DNA of 64,000 bases from the NCBI GenBank assembly GCA_030867875.1, contig JAOWCC010001751.1, positions 20,234,026-20,298,025 of the forward strand, given 5' to 3'. Each line of letters begins with the position of its first letter. Positions within the stretch are counted from its first letter, which is position 1. The notes beneath the pieces were generated by a model. That model searched no databases. It was not told the DNA's origin and saw only the letters and a program-made list of their open reading frames with translations. Shown here piece by piece: positions 24,601 through 39,600 of this stretch. A program made the position numbers and the translations under genes. Source of the stretch: Actinernus sp. WN-2022 (lineage: Eukaryota > Cnidaria > Anthozoa > Actiniaria > Actinernidae).

Positions 24601-27600
24601 ACCTTTTTGGGTAAACTATTCAAAGTAAGAAAATTAAGAACTACTTCAATGTCAGAAAATCAAATTATGAATGTACTGTTTAATGATCTCTTGGCCTGGC
24701 TTTGGATCTTGGTATTTTGACAGTCAATTGCACTTAAGAATTAATATCAGTTAATTAATTTTGTGTTTTGGGATTGGCACCTTAAAACACATTTGAGCCA
24801 CGCCCACAGAATGAGATTCTGGTACCGTTTAGGAGTTTATTTTAATATTTCCATCAAGCATAGACATAGACATAGACATAACTTTATTTGGACCTTGTAG
24901 ATTGAACTACATCGGTAAATATCCAAATAACAATAATATTTATATTACCTTAATTAAGTTAAGTTAAAATAGCTATATGATATGTACAACACGGGTTCAA
25001 TTATTTGTTCCTAACTTCGAGACATTCGTAAATATATTTTGCCATCATTTTTTGCACCGTATTTGGGGGATTGATCATTAGTAAGAATACCTCGTCATCA
25101 CTCAAGTATTTTAAGTTTCTTTTTAGGGCTTTTTCTAGGTCTTTAAGGAAAGAATTGCGTCTTGTGACATAGAACTGGCATCTTATTAAGAAATGTTTTT
25201 CGTCTTCTGGTTCTTTAAAACATTTTGGACAAATTCTTTCTTCTGGTTTTTGGTAGGGCCTTTGATGTCTACCCGTTTCAATTTGAAGACAATGATTACT
25301 GATGCGAAGTTTTGTTAGTGCTATTCTGTGTTTAATGTTAGAAATATTGACCAGGTATTCTTCTTGATTGTGGTCAATAAAGTTTTGAGCAATTTTATAG
25401 GGGGGTCATCTAAGTTTTAATTCATTTATAGGGGGGGTCATAAAAGTTTTAACAAAAGCAGATGAAACGCCGACCCCCCCCCCCCCCCCCCCCCCCCCGC
25501 CAAAGCCATAAATAATGAACACTCCCTAGTAAGTGCTATCCTTAATCTAAAACCTGTCACCCAGGTTTGACTTGATTAAATATCATGTCATCATCATAGC
25601 ATCATCGTATAATTTTATATCTATTTGTACATTTATAAATATAAGCTAATTATGAGCTAATTAATTAACTCATTTTATATGATTGTACATGTGCTTTCCA
25701 AGATCGAATTGGAATTTGGTTGGTTTTTGTGGAGGGAGGAAAAACGGAGAACCCAGAGAAAAACCCTCAAAACAAGGGAGAGAGATACCCGGGTCATAGA
25801 CGTAACCGAGAGGCGAGCGCTTTCCACTCGTCCACCTTTGGTTCTCACTATTACGATGTTGCGCACGCAACTAGAACAATGCACTTAATCCATTCTCGTT
25901 CCCAGTGCCCCCTCGAGTAACTCCGATTTTTCAGTTAGTTGAGGAGGCATTGGGAACGAGAATGCATAAAATCTGAATAACAAAACTGGCGGGCCACACA
26001 GACTATTTGGCAGGCCACATTTATTGTTCTCTGATGCGTGCACAACATCGTCGAAGTGGGCTATATGTGAGTGGCATTGGCTCTAGAGAAAAAGTTAGAT
26101 GTATAATAATCAAATTCACCATTTGCTCATCCAGGATTGGGGCCCAGCATTTGTTCCTCAAGGAATTTGGTAAGTACATAATGATAAAACTCATTATTCC
26201 GTTAATTGAAAAGTGGTATCATAACTGTCGTGAGTTAATTACCAACATTAAACAAGATGAATATGAATCGTGGGCTCGGGCAGAGGTTCTTTAAAATTGC
26301 TGTGAGACACCGTACCATTGAATCAAACTTTAGATAGTGCCCGCTGTGATGAACAATAACGACAAATAGAGTGTGTCTGTCTCGGAACTATTATACAAAT
26401 AGACTGTGTCCGTCGAGGAACTATCGGCTGATAGTTGCCCGTGGAAATTTGATGTTCTTAAAACAAATATAAGCCCGAGAACGAAGTTCGAGGGCTTATG
26501 TGCTAGTTTTAAGAACATCAAATTTCCAAGGGAAACTATCAGCCGATAGTTCCGAGACAAACACAGTCTATTTGTCGTTATTGTTCATCACAAAATTGTC
26601 TTCCCGCTCTCAGCGGGCACTATTATACAAATAGACTGTGTCCGTTGAGGAACTATCGGCTGATAGTTGCCCGCGGAAATTTGATGTTCTTAAAACAAAT
26701 ATAAGCCCGAGAACGAAGTTCGAGGGCTTATGTGCTAGTTTTAAGAACATCAAATTTCCAAGGGAAACTATCAGCCGATAGTTCCGAGACAAACACAGTC
26801 TATTTGTCGTTATTGTTCATCACAAAATCGTCTTCCGCTCTCAGCGGGCACTATCGCCTGATAGTTTTCATCCGCGGACGACAACTATCACGTCACGTGA
26901 TCGCTTTTGGCCAATGAGCGCGCGCCAAAATTTTGTGGTGAACTATAACACCTGTTAGTATATACCACACCAGTGAATATCACTTTTCGCGCGCTCTGAT
27001 TGGCTACTCAACCAGTGAATATGACTTCATATTCACCTCCGAGCAAAGCAGCGATCATCTCGCGCGAGTTTTTGTCCATTTGACAGAAAATAAAATAACT
27101 ATTTGGTGCTGGCTATTCACCTGGAGTGTGGTATATACTAAAACAATTATTCACCTCCACTTCGGTGAATAATTGTTAAATAGTTTGCATCCGCGGACGG
27201 CGAATATCACGTCACGTGATCGCTTTTGACCAATGAGCGCGCACCAAACTTTTGTGGTGAACTATAACGGCTGATAGTTTTCCTTGGAAATTCAACGTTC
27301 TTAAAACTAGCATATAAGCACTGTCTCGAACTGCGTTCTCGGATTTATATTTGTTTTAAGAACATCAGATTTTCGCGGGCAACTATCAGCCGATAGTTCC
27401 GAGACAGACACACTATTTGTATAATAGTTAACGAGGGGCTGCAGTCAACTATCAAAGTCAATAGAAACCAAGAACGAGAAAATCTGATTGTTTTAGCCAA
27501 GCCACCGTTCTATCAATTTATCGTTTGAGAAAACTGTGAAAAAACTCGCAAAAAGACATTTTTCAAAAGTGATATTTGTCTGCAGCGCGCACGGTCGACT

Positions 27601-30600
27601 ATCGATCGATAGACGACCTCTGGCTAGCCAATCAGATGGCGAGTTTGACAATAGACGGCGGCTGGGTTATGCTAATGATTCATATTTTGCCCGAGTATAT
27701 TTTTCATAATTTTACTTTACTTTCCAGTATTGAATTCCAGGCAGAATCTAGGTATCTTGAAGGTTTTCGTTTGTTATCCTCAGGAGAAACATCTACCTAC
27801 AAGCGTACAACTCAGCAGTAATAAGAAACGTCAAGGTTACACCTACACGCAAAGGTAATAAATAGGCAGCTGCCTGTAAAAGGGTGGGAGCTGGAGGGAC
27901 GCTCGCCACGCGTTTTCAGTGCGCCTATTTGGAGATTGAAGGGGGATTGATGTTTATGTGGAAAAATTGCGAAACAAAATGAGACAGTTTAGACAGTTTA
28001 CTGTGAAGTATGGCTGGATATTGTTACGAGTCAAAATACAAATTTACGATTAAAAATATCTATCATAATAAGATATTTGTAATCCAGCCGGTTTTTTTTT
28101 TATTCAGGCAAGTTCTGGAGTACAATGGAGTACAAATAAATCGCATGATATTTGTAGTCGTCTCAGGCTCTCGTGCGTTATTTGGACTCCATTGAGTGTG
28201 GCTAAATTAGTTCAAAAAATTCAGAAAGCCATTAACAATTGAATTCTTCGCGTGCGTTCTTTTGACTCCAAGCCGGGAGGTGAATAGAAATACAGTCCGC
28301 GATTCACTCTCGGGAACTGTTCTCTTCTCGGATCAGATAATGTACGCGGACGAAATATCAGGGCATATTTCGATGCCACAAGGTAGGTTATTGTTGTTAT
28401 CATCCTTCAGATGTTTTCTTTCACACGCGCTTATACGCTCCCAGGGGGTGTATTCGCTGATATTTCCCGCTCGCGAAGAGAAAATATCGGACCACGTGAC
28501 GCTTTCAACCAATCACATGCATATTTCATGGGTTATAATGCTTAATGTACAGCTGCTGCTCACGCGATCTCACGGGCAAGCAGCGGTTGTACACAGGCTA
28601 ATTTTGAGTAGCCAATCAGAGCGCGCGAAAAGCACTATTCACTTGTGTGGTGTACAGTATACTAAATAAATAATAATCTATTTGTGGCGTCGAAATATGC
28701 CCTGATATATCGTCCGCGGACATTATCTAATCCGAGAAGAGATCAGTTTCTGAGGGCAGAGCTCGAGGAAAATTATGAGTTTCGGGGAACAAATAATGTC
28801 CAAGGACAAATATCAGGGCATATTTCGACGCCACAATTGATCAATCAATCATCTTTATTTAAACACGATAGTATTTAAGCGTTGCCGCTTGTGGGGTCGT
28901 GTATAAAAAGTATAATTATCTAACTAACTAATTATCTAACTATGTTAAAAAATAAAAACTACTATGGTATTAAATTATTCTATGTTGTTAAAATTCTAAT
29001 ATACATACATTATTTATAATATATATTATCGTAAGCTATAGTTATTATGAGCGTAAGTCATTTCTACAGAAGAACTAGGGTACATAAAAAGCTAAAACAA
29101 GGCGAAATACTATAAAAATGCTGTGTAAGAGTAGTAATTAAAACAGTAGAAAATCATCCCTAACATTGTGAGTTGATTGAACAGATAAAACATTAAAATC
29201 TAGCTTATGGAGTAGGTCAGAATTCTTTGCCTTTTTACAATATGATTTTACAGTAACATTGTTATCATACAGATAGGATAATGCATTCCATGCGATTGAT
29301 CCTCTATGTGCGATGGAATTCTTCATGATATAAGTGTTGAAACGTGGTATAATAAGTCTGTTTGTGCCTCTAAGATTATACTTATTGTGGCGCTTTACAA
29401 TTATGTGGGACATACAAGTGGGTGTTTGGTCGTTATAAATCTTATATAGTAGTTTAACTAGGTTCAACTTATACATAAAAAATAGTGTGTCACATTTGGC
29501 ATGTCTAAGTACTTCAATTGAATGCATATCTCGCGAAAGATTAAAAATAATTCTAGCTGCTCTACAATGTAGGATCTCTAATGACTTAAAATTTTCTTTA
29601 CATGTTAGACCGCCCCACACCGGCAACGCATAGGTAACAGAGGGTAAAATTATCTTAAAATACAAATCTAAAAGTAACTGTCTTGGTAAAAACCGACTCC
29701 TTTTCAACATGTTTAATTTATTTACAAATCCTTTCTTGACTTCAAGTACGTGTCTGGCCCAGTTTAGTTTGTCATCAATTGTGACACCTAGAAGCCTAGA
29801 GTTAGTCACCCATTTAACTCTGTTCTTTCCTAATATTAGTTCCTTAAGAGGGCCAGTAAATGAGCCTCTATATAGGATCATTGCTTCACACTTCGTGGGG
29901 TGTGGTGTTAGTGAGTTAATCGAACACCACCTACTTAATTCATTGAGTGCATTATTAAGCGACACCATCACTTGGTCTACGGTATTACCAATGCAGTAAA
30001 CTGTGGTGTCGTCGGCGTACATAAAAACTGTTCCAGATGTGACTGCATTAGGCATATATATCGTTTGTATATAATGTGAATAATATTGGGCCTAACACAG
30101 ATCCTTGTGGGATTCCGTACATTATTTTAGCATTGTTTGATTGCTTTCCGTTAATGACCGTAAATTGTTGTCTATCTGTAAGGTAATCCTTCAGCCAGGA
30201 TAACATACTGCCATTTATTCCAAAATTAGTTTGTAGCTTCTGTACTACAATTGTATGGGAGATGCAGTCAAAGGCTTTCTGGAAATCAACAAATGCTACC
30301 CCAACCACGAGTTTAGTGTCAATCGCCCGTCTCCAGGTCTCTGTTAGATGGACTAATAGGAGCTCTGTTGAGTAACCTTTGCGATAAGCCCACTGCTTGT
30401 CAGTAATAAGATAATTGTCAGTGAAAACATGTTCCACTATTCTGTCTGCGACACATGATTCCAGTACTTTACTTGGGACACTTAGGATAGAGAGGGGCCT
30501 ATAGTTTCCTCTCTCTGTCTCATCGTTTTTCTTAAACACTGGATTTAGTCTGGCTATCTTCCAATCACTAAACACTGAAGTAGTGTTAAGACTCAGTTAA

Positions 30601-33600
30601 GACTCATATGTAGGTTATTGTTTTTATAATCCTTCAAATATGTTCTTTTACGGCAGCCCTTGCGCGCGCTACTACCACGGGGGGTGTACTCGCTGAGTAT
30701 ATGCCATCTGGCGGAGAGAAAATATCGGGTCACGTGACGCATTCCACCAATCACGCGCAAGAGAAAATATTTGACAGGTTATAATGCTTGAGTAGCCAAT
30801 CAGAGCGCGCAAAAAGCACTGTTCACTTGTGTGGTATATACCTACGAGTTATCCACACACGAACAAAAGTCATGAATATATTATTTTAGATTGCCTTGAG
30901 TTGTCGCTATGGTCGTTTATCACGCGACGGCCATGTTGAGTCCCAGGAGAATAAAAACCTTTGTTTTCGTCCGGTAAACTCGTTCTGAAACCCACCAGTG
31001 CGAGGCTACCGGGGCCAAAACCATTGTTTTATCCAAGATAGCCGAACTATGATAATAGCCCATAATCTTTGTCCTGTTATTATGGTTGCTAGAATCTACC
31101 ACAGAGAGCCCATGGAATCTAGACATAGTAGTCATACTTGATTCTGCCAAGGCGGGAAACAACGGCACCATATTCATCAGTATGCCAGGCGTACCGTTTA
31201 GCAAGCAGTTCAAACTGCGGTCCATGGCCAGCGGTACACAGAGAGTGCGCCTCGCCTCACTGGAGTTCACAGCCAAGCAAGTGAAGACCTGGTGGCCGAG
31301 AGGGTATGGTAACCAGCCACTCTATACTGTGAAGGTGAGTTATTTGTGGAAAAACATGGCACCCGCCTTTTGCAAATCTATGATTTACTGCGTCTTAACT
31401 TGAAACAAAATAAATAGAGTTGAACCTTCAGTAAGCGACAATGAAATTAATGGCACACAAACTGGTGGTCGCTCGAGATGTTTCAAAGTTAATAACTGGC
31501 TGAGAAACAAGCTAAATAAGTTTCGCGCATCGCGTATATTGCGGCCTAGTTCTTGTGTCGATACCTCGGCCTAGAGAAGTCTGGCGCCTTTTTGACGTAG
31601 TGGCCATTCTCAGTAGTTTGAGACATACGCTTTTGATGGCTGAACATTTGACATTTTAACGAGGATTGATAGATTTAGTAAAATAGAAAAATATCCCGAA
31701 AGCCGTTTTGTACCAACATAAGTTCTTCACAAAATTTCCAACAAATAAGGTCAAGGTAAAGAGAACGTTGATTTCGTGAACATTTCTTATCAGCATCTCT
31801 TCAAAGGTTAATAGGCAAAAACATTACATGCTCATCCCCGACCCAATCCACCACCCGCACCCGCTCCCTTAAGAACGGTTAAATGGTTGACCCCTAGCAA
31901 GCGTAGTGTGATTTAAGTTAGATCAAGCTAGATGCGTCAATTGTCCCAGTTTTTACCTCTGGCAGGTCTGGACAGTATTTTGGACCATGCGATGACGCAA
32001 ATCGTGGTAAATAAGAAGACATACCACGAGAACTATCGTCATTTTTTACAGCAACAAAGCTAAAATAAATCAAGCAGGCAGGGTCTTGAAGACTAGGGAA
32101 ATTGCTGTGGAATAGTGATTCTAGCGTGCGCCATCACGCAGTCTACCGCGGTCAGAAAACGAGAATCTGAACAGCTGTGAAAAAGAAATCTCACTGATTT
32201 CTCTATCTAAGTTCCCACTGGGACATTTTCCAACTTATCTCGTTTCTGTTAGTTTATATTTCAGAGCTCATCGGGGGATGAACACTCCCTCTTTACAATC
32301 AAAACTGGCTTCAGGACGGTCAGACTTGTACAGCAACCAATCCCTGACTCCAAAGGTACGAATAGTGTATTTGGTTCATCTAGATCTTCTTCGAGCCACC
32401 TCTGCAGGCAGTTCCAACAGTAATCGAAGAAAGGACTGGGGCCGACTTTGTAAAGTTAATCCAATTAAGAAATAAACCTCGTCATAAGAAAGAGCACCTC
32501 GGAATTAGTAAGAATAACAAATTTGAACATGATTTGGTATAAAAGCTATTAAAAATCGCACAAATAAGAGCCGCTTGTATGGATTAGATATTGGTGCAAG
32601 GGCGCTTGTCCCTCCAATCCATACAAACGTCTCTTATTTTTACGATTTTTGTAAGCTCGTCACATGGTAAATATCCAATGAAATGTCCCAAACTTGGTAA
32701 CCTTACTAATTTCGATGTGATGGAGTTCATTTCTTAATTATATTATCCAGTCCTTTTTTCAATACGGATTAATATTAATAATAATAATAATAATAATACT
32801 TTATTCACTCAGGGTGACACTAAACAGTTACAAGCTGAAAAACTTGTGGCCCTCTGATGGTTTAACTAAGTATAAATGTATCAAATATTACATATGGATA
32901 AAAAGTATATATTAAAGTTACAATACAAAGTTATACTAATAGTTGAGCCTACGATTATACACACTAAAATAATATAATTTGCTAAATGTACAATGATCTA
33001 ATTAATAAAACCTAATTTAGAATTTAAGTTGGAAACTACACATATAGATATAAGATACAGTAATGATAATATACAAGGATTACAAATGGTCTAGCTGAGA
33101 CTGGTCTTCTAAAGCTTTTTTAAAAAGAGAAGATTTGAGAGACTTGACGGATGGCAATTTTCTAACTTCTAAAGGCAGGGAGTTCCATTCTTTTATGCTT
33201 CGTACTGTGAAGGATCGACCGGCTTCTGTTTCAAACTTATACCGAGGGCATATGAAATTGACTACATTATATTCCGTTTATGAATATCGCTATTTCTGAT
33301 TAATCAGGCAGATTGCCGTACACTCTCTTGAATAAAATACAGTGTCTGATTATCTTAGTTTCCTCGTAAAACGGAAGCCATTTCAATCCGATTGAAAAGG
33401 GGAACTGCGGATCGTGCGCAGTTATCTGCATTCAAAATGACACTTGCAGCACGTTTTTTTGTAATTTGAAAATGTAATCTAAATTAGATCTACAACACAA
33501 AGTCCAAACAGAGCTGCCGTACATTAATACCGGTTTAATTATCGTGGTATAAAAGTTCACTCTTTCCTCGTGTGGGAGTAGCCTCCTCCGCAGGCATCTC

Positions 33601-36600
33601 TCAGGGTATTTTGTATTTTAAATTGTGTTTTTCTGGTTACGGGGTTCCTGTGTATAGACGGTGGACTTCCTGTGTCAGGTAAGGGAGGGATTGGGGAGAG
33701 GAAAAGGGGAGGGGAAGGAAAGAAAGAGATGCCTGCCAAAACTGAACAGTGTATTTTAAATTGTTTTTTTTCCTGGTTACGGAGTTCCTCTGTATAGATG
33801 GTGGACTTCCTGTGTCAGGTAAGGAAGGGATTGGCCCTAGTCCTTCCCGGTCCCCCCGGTCCCCCCGGTCCATCATCACAGGAACCCCGTAACCAGAAAA
33901 AAACAATTTAAAATACACTGAGAAATGCCTGCGGAGGAGGCTAGTGCGTGTGTGGTAGTGGGGGGATTATTTGTCAGTGCAGTCCAAAAATGGAGTCCAA
34001 TAAAATGCAAGGTTTTGAGAGGTGAAGGCCTGCTGAGTGTGGGAGGAAGTTCTTAATTCTTTTGAGTAGCCTGTGGATTCCTGTGGTGTTTAGAATGAGC
34101 TGGGGAAATTTAATTCATAGTTCTACCGCCGCTAAATTAGCTCCTCCCCCTTAGTTAAAGTTACTATGTCCTCCCCCATTAGTTACTGTCGCTGTCTCAC
34201 AAGCCGTAAACTTTAACCAGAAGAAATTCAGAACAAACATAGCGATTTCTTATCTTTCGCTGGATTTCTTAAATCTTTGCGAATAACTCGAGTTAGTGTT
34301 TTCATCTCCTTCTGAAGAGCTTGTAGGACAAGATGGCGGCGGTATTTTCCCGGGAGAACATTGCTGCGCTGTGATTGGTCTGAAGTGTTTTAATTGACAG
34401 GTGTTCATTTTCTTATACCCTATTAATCTGCACTCATCTTACTGATAAACTAGGTCTTGGATTTCATTTCGAGATCAACAATCTGCCGATCTTCTTAAAA
34501 GGAGCCAACTGGATCCCGGCAGGTATGTAGGTGATGTATGTAGATAAGTCTAGAATGGGAAGTTGCCTCCGCGGAAGGCGGGGGAAGAAGAAAGCACTAA
34601 ACAATATTCAAATGATAATTTTTTACGTACTTTTTACCTACGGCAACATACACTTAGCACCTAGCATTTCTAATATCGCATGCTCTTTTATCGTCTCGCG
34701 AGCTTCATAATTTCTTTTTTAATCTGCGTTTGGCACGTTCTGCATACGCCTATTTTAAAATGTCACGGAAAACGACAAAAGACAAATCATTGTGCTTATA
34801 ACTGTCCAGCTCACTGCAGAACGGGTAACTATCAATGGTGTAATTCGAAAATCGATTCAAAGGAAACTATTAATATTCACGAGTCTTAAAGCTAAATTAA
34901 CATTAAAGCCTGATTCACACTAGCGACATAAACATAAGCACAAACAACATACACAGACGTTGTGTCGTATTTATCATTAGCAGTACTTTTTCTACTCACA
35001 GGTGTGAGATAAGTACAAACAACATACGCAGACGCAGTGCCGTATTTATCATTAGTAGTACTTGTTCTACTCACAGGTGTGAGATAAGTACAAACAACAT
35101 ACACAGACGTTGTGCCGTATTTATCATTAGTAGTACTTGTTCTACTCAGGTGTGAGATAAGTACAAACAACGTACGCAGACGCAGTGCCGTATTTATCAT
35201 TAGTAGTACTTGTTATACTCACAGGTGTGAGATAAGTACAAACAACATACGCAGACGCAGTGTCGTATTTATCATTAGCAGTACTTGTTATACTCACAGG
35301 TGTGACATAAGAACAAGCAACATACGCAGACGCAGTGACGTATTTATGTTCTACTCACAGGTGTGAGATAAAACAAGCGCCGCTAATGATCAAATGTATT
35401 ACTTCTTCTCCGTATGTTGCTTGTGCTGATGCTTATGTCGCCAGTGTAAACAAGACTTAAAAAAACCGAATTCACCAGACTTACATCAACAACCACAATC
35501 CATTGCGGTCTGGGAATGTCGTTTGTCCGTGCCAACCTTTTTGAAATAGCTGTATACAGATGTTCGTTGAACATTACCGCGTACAGTTCATGTTACAGTT
35601 CAGTCAACTCCACCTGAAGACCCGGCAGCCCGATTATAAGACTACCACATTATTATGGACATCGTTTTGGCCCGGTCTAAAGCCTTAGTCAAATGGACTC
35701 GCAAGTCGACACAGGTCAACGCAAGTTTCGCAATCAAAACTTGCACTCAGACTTACTGACAGGTGGCCAAACGAACGCGCAAGTTAGGTCGCAAGTTAAC
35801 GCAAGTTTAACCGTAAAAACCATTTCCATACTGTGTTGTTAAAATGCCCCATAAATTTCACAAATTTCATTGATAAATGCGTTTCGTTACCACTTTCGAC
35901 TTGCAGTCAACTTGCATTGGGTGGCCAAACGGCGCAGAAAAACTTGCGTTGACTTGCGTGCGAATTTGAGCTCGATCAAAGTCAATGCAAGTCATTGCAT
36001 TTCCATGCAAATGGGTAGCCAAACGAAACGCAAGTCGGAAACTGTTGTTTAATAAGACCTCTCTGGTATCAAGACCAGATATTTACGGCCTGAAGGTGGC
36101 CGCTTTAACGGGGTTGGACTGTATTATAACGGACAACGAAGAATGTTCTGTTCACACACATGTTGTTTTCCCCCTTGTAGACTCATTTGAAGACCGTGTA
36201 AACAGTTCGGTCCTTAGAAATTTACTTCAGTCTTCTGCCGACGCGCACATGAATGTTGTGCGTAACTGGGGCGGAGGGATTTACCAACACAATGACTTCT
36301 ATAGCATCGCTGACGAGCTGGGGTAAGGGACTGAGCTGCGTGTATTCCAACTGACTCGAATAAACCGTATGCGATATGATGTCGTTGACTACAACTACCA
36401 GAATCCTTTTCGAATTCCTTTTCTTATTCAGATTTTGAAACTCCTGAGAATACGAAGACAATGGTCCAAATTAGAGGAACAAAAGAATCAGCGAAAGGAT
36501 TCTGGTAGTTGCAGTGACATCATAGTGCATACGTCGGTCTATTGACTTTTTCTTGATCACCTTAAGGTATTCATCGATGACTGAGAGTAAAACTACAAAT

Positions 36601-39600
36601 CCTTGATATCCAAATTGGTGGTTTTGCCGCATCGTCATGTGATGACCCTCTATCTAAAAATTGGTTTGCATTTTATGAAATTAAATCAAGCATTTTGGTC
36701 CTTGTAGAACTAGCAAAAATACACTTATAACCAACATTTTGGAACATTAGAGTATTTCCTAACCGAGCTGTGGGGCAATGAATGTATGACAATTTTAGGA
36801 GTAACTTTGTGTGCGGCTGCCATTAAGCTGATTTTAACCCTATTGTCATTAACAGTTTTTGCTTTTCTGTTTGTAACATGTACACGAATATGTGGTTTTT
36901 ATGCCCTTGGGGAAACACGCTGAGCCTATCAACATGACATTTTCTGTGAAGACTTTTGTTATCGATCTCTAAACAGCTTTGTAGGACTAGATTTAGATTT
37001 TGATGACGTCACATGCAAACCAAGCTCCAGCCAACTCAAACCCCATTTACACGCGTTAAAAAGATGGCACGGCACTCCAGATATCGGCACGGTGCCTATA
37101 AAATTGCGGCACGGTACCCCTAACTTTGAACATGTAAACAAAGCAGTTCCTTGTTTAGTAAGGCACTGGTACACTGTAACCCCCACCCCTCCCCCACACT
37201 TCACCCTAACCTTTAATGGCTAATCATTAATTGGACGATGCATATCCAAGGGAGGGGTGGGTGGGAAGTTTCCCAGAAACCGGTATTGAGCCTCTAAGTT
37301 TTAGAGGTACCGAGACACCTCTCGTAGGTAGTCTCGGCACGGGTACAATCGGCGCCGTGCCGAGATTGGGGTACCGTGCCGTCTTTTGTTGTACGTGTAA
37401 ATAGGGTTTCAGTCCAGCAATTTCAGTTTTTCAAATTCATAAATAATTAATGAGGTCAACAGCCAATAGGCCATTTTGACGATGTTGCGCGCGCAGATAG
37501 AACAATGGCTATCTGTTTTAAATAACAAAAGGCTGGTGAACCAGAACGAGTCTTAGCAGCTCACGTCTATTGTTGTACTGATGCGTGCGCAACATCGTCA
37601 AAATGGCCTATTGGTTAATCCTATTTTGGTCAGGTGCATGTGTCTGCTGGGTATCGTGATACCAATGAAAAACCAGATCAACGAGTAGTCCAAACACTGA
37701 TCAAGACACTTGAAGGTCACAAGGAAATGCATGGCAATGATTAATTATTCCAGTCTTTCATTATTTCCTGTCGTTATGTATCTTAAAACTAAAGTCTGGT
37801 ATCAAGCTAACTCGCTGACGATTAAGAAAAACATATCATTTGAATGTTTATGCCAGCACAAGCCGGTTCAGAATCATTAACATTGCATCATCAGCATTGC
37901 ATCATTAGCATTGCATCATTAGCATTGCATCATTAGCATTGCATCATTAGCATTGCATCATTAGCATTGCATCATTAACATTGCATCATTAACATTGCAT
38001 CATTAACATTGCATCATTAGCATTGCATCACTGCACCATTTCGTAAACTACAAACGGACTGGTACCGAGTATGCAAATTTCAACGAATTCAAAACTGAGG
38101 GCGCTTTTCATTTACGCGAACTGACTAGTCTGATTGGCCAGTTCTTAAATGGAACGTGTCAGTTCTGAGAACTGGTCGAGTCAGTTCCTAGAACTGACAC
38201 GTTCTATTTAAGAACTAGCTCATCAGACCAGTCGGTTCGCGTAAATGGAAAGCGCCCTAATTTTTTATTATTTTTTGAAAATGAACCCCACAACAAGAAA
38301 GACCACATGGAAATTATTATGTTTACCGAGTTTGAAGATATTTGATTTAAGTAAGAACTGAATAGGAAGTGTTTGAAAATTCGGGGCGACGGCGTCCCCC
38401 CACACCATACTGAACTCTCTTATTTTTGTCATTTTGAAATGCTTGCTATTCAGTTCTTATTTATCCAAACATCTTCAAACTCGTTAAACCTATTAATTTC
38501 GATGTAATATTTCTTGTGATAGGGTTCATATAAAAATAAAATAAAATTAGTTATGAATTTTATTAAATTTGATTAATTTTACACACTCGTTCCCAGTCCT
38601 TTTCCAGTTTACGAAATGGCTAATAGGTATGGCTTTGCACGAAGCGAAGTTAAAATATATAAATACAAATCAGGGTACGGAGTGTGTCTCGAACCCATCC
38701 ACCTCATGATGGTTTCCAACTTCTAGTCCTCTGTCTTGTCTACTACACTATTAGACACGCTTGTGGAAATGACCCAGAGAAAATAACAATGACCAACCCA
38801 GGTTTGAAAAACCAAAGCAAGGGAAAAGGTCAAAACAATGGATTTCGAATGGGACCCTACTACTCTTTTCGAGGGTGATTTTCTCGCGTTGTAAAATAGG
38901 GATACCTGATTTTAATGGAGACACACGTTCTTCTCTGCCTGTAGACACTAGAAATATAGTTAACTCTTCAATAAGTATTTTATTCCAGAAGATATTTGTA
39001 GTCAAAAATCTAGATTTTGCCAAAATAGGTGGTGGGCTCCGGGTACAACCCCCTTCCATTAAAATTGGGTCCCGTAAAAGTACCATTGTTTTGACCTCTT
39101 CCCAAAAGCTCGTTCTGCGTGTTAACACGTCCAAAGCAATAAATCTATCGGGGCTGTCCCACTCGAGATCATTTGCTATCTCGGTGTTTTGATACTCGTT
39201 TTTGATATATTACTTATTAATAACAGCAACAATCCTTAATTATCATAGCAATAAAAGTATTAACGGTCAATAATATTAAAACATATATTTGAATTGGTTA
39301 ATTAATTTGCAGTCTACTGGTGTGGGAGGAGTTCATGTTTGCCTGTTCGATGTACCCGACAGATGAAGAGTTTCTAGCGCTAGTGAAAGCCGAAGTCATT
39401 TATCAGGTATTAGACAATAAACAGCGTCAATCGCGTGCCGTAAATGTCATGTGATATTAGAGCAGATTTCGTACGAGTGGGACAAACTACAGCACTGACT
39501 ACAGCACGGTTACCGTACGGCATGCCGTGACGTTGAAATGGTTTCCCATTGTTTTTGTCCTACTGATCCAATCAAATCACAGAGTTACAGTACTGCACGG

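Noticed and set aside
25670..25920. Several overlapping 66-69 codon frames on both strands
   Set aside because: All overlap one short intronic segment beside foldback ends. None has a recognisable domain or splice support.
26330..26917. Repeated short frames beginning [14 protein letters not shown]
   Set aside because: They are translations of the duplicated hairpin element, identical because the DNA is duplicated.
29138..30575. Reverse transcriptase frames as further TERT exons or a host gene
   Set aside because: Motifs ([34 protein letters not shown]) are those of CR1/L2 LINEs, not TERT. The copy is 5' truncated, frameshifted and present again at 60.7-61.8 kb.
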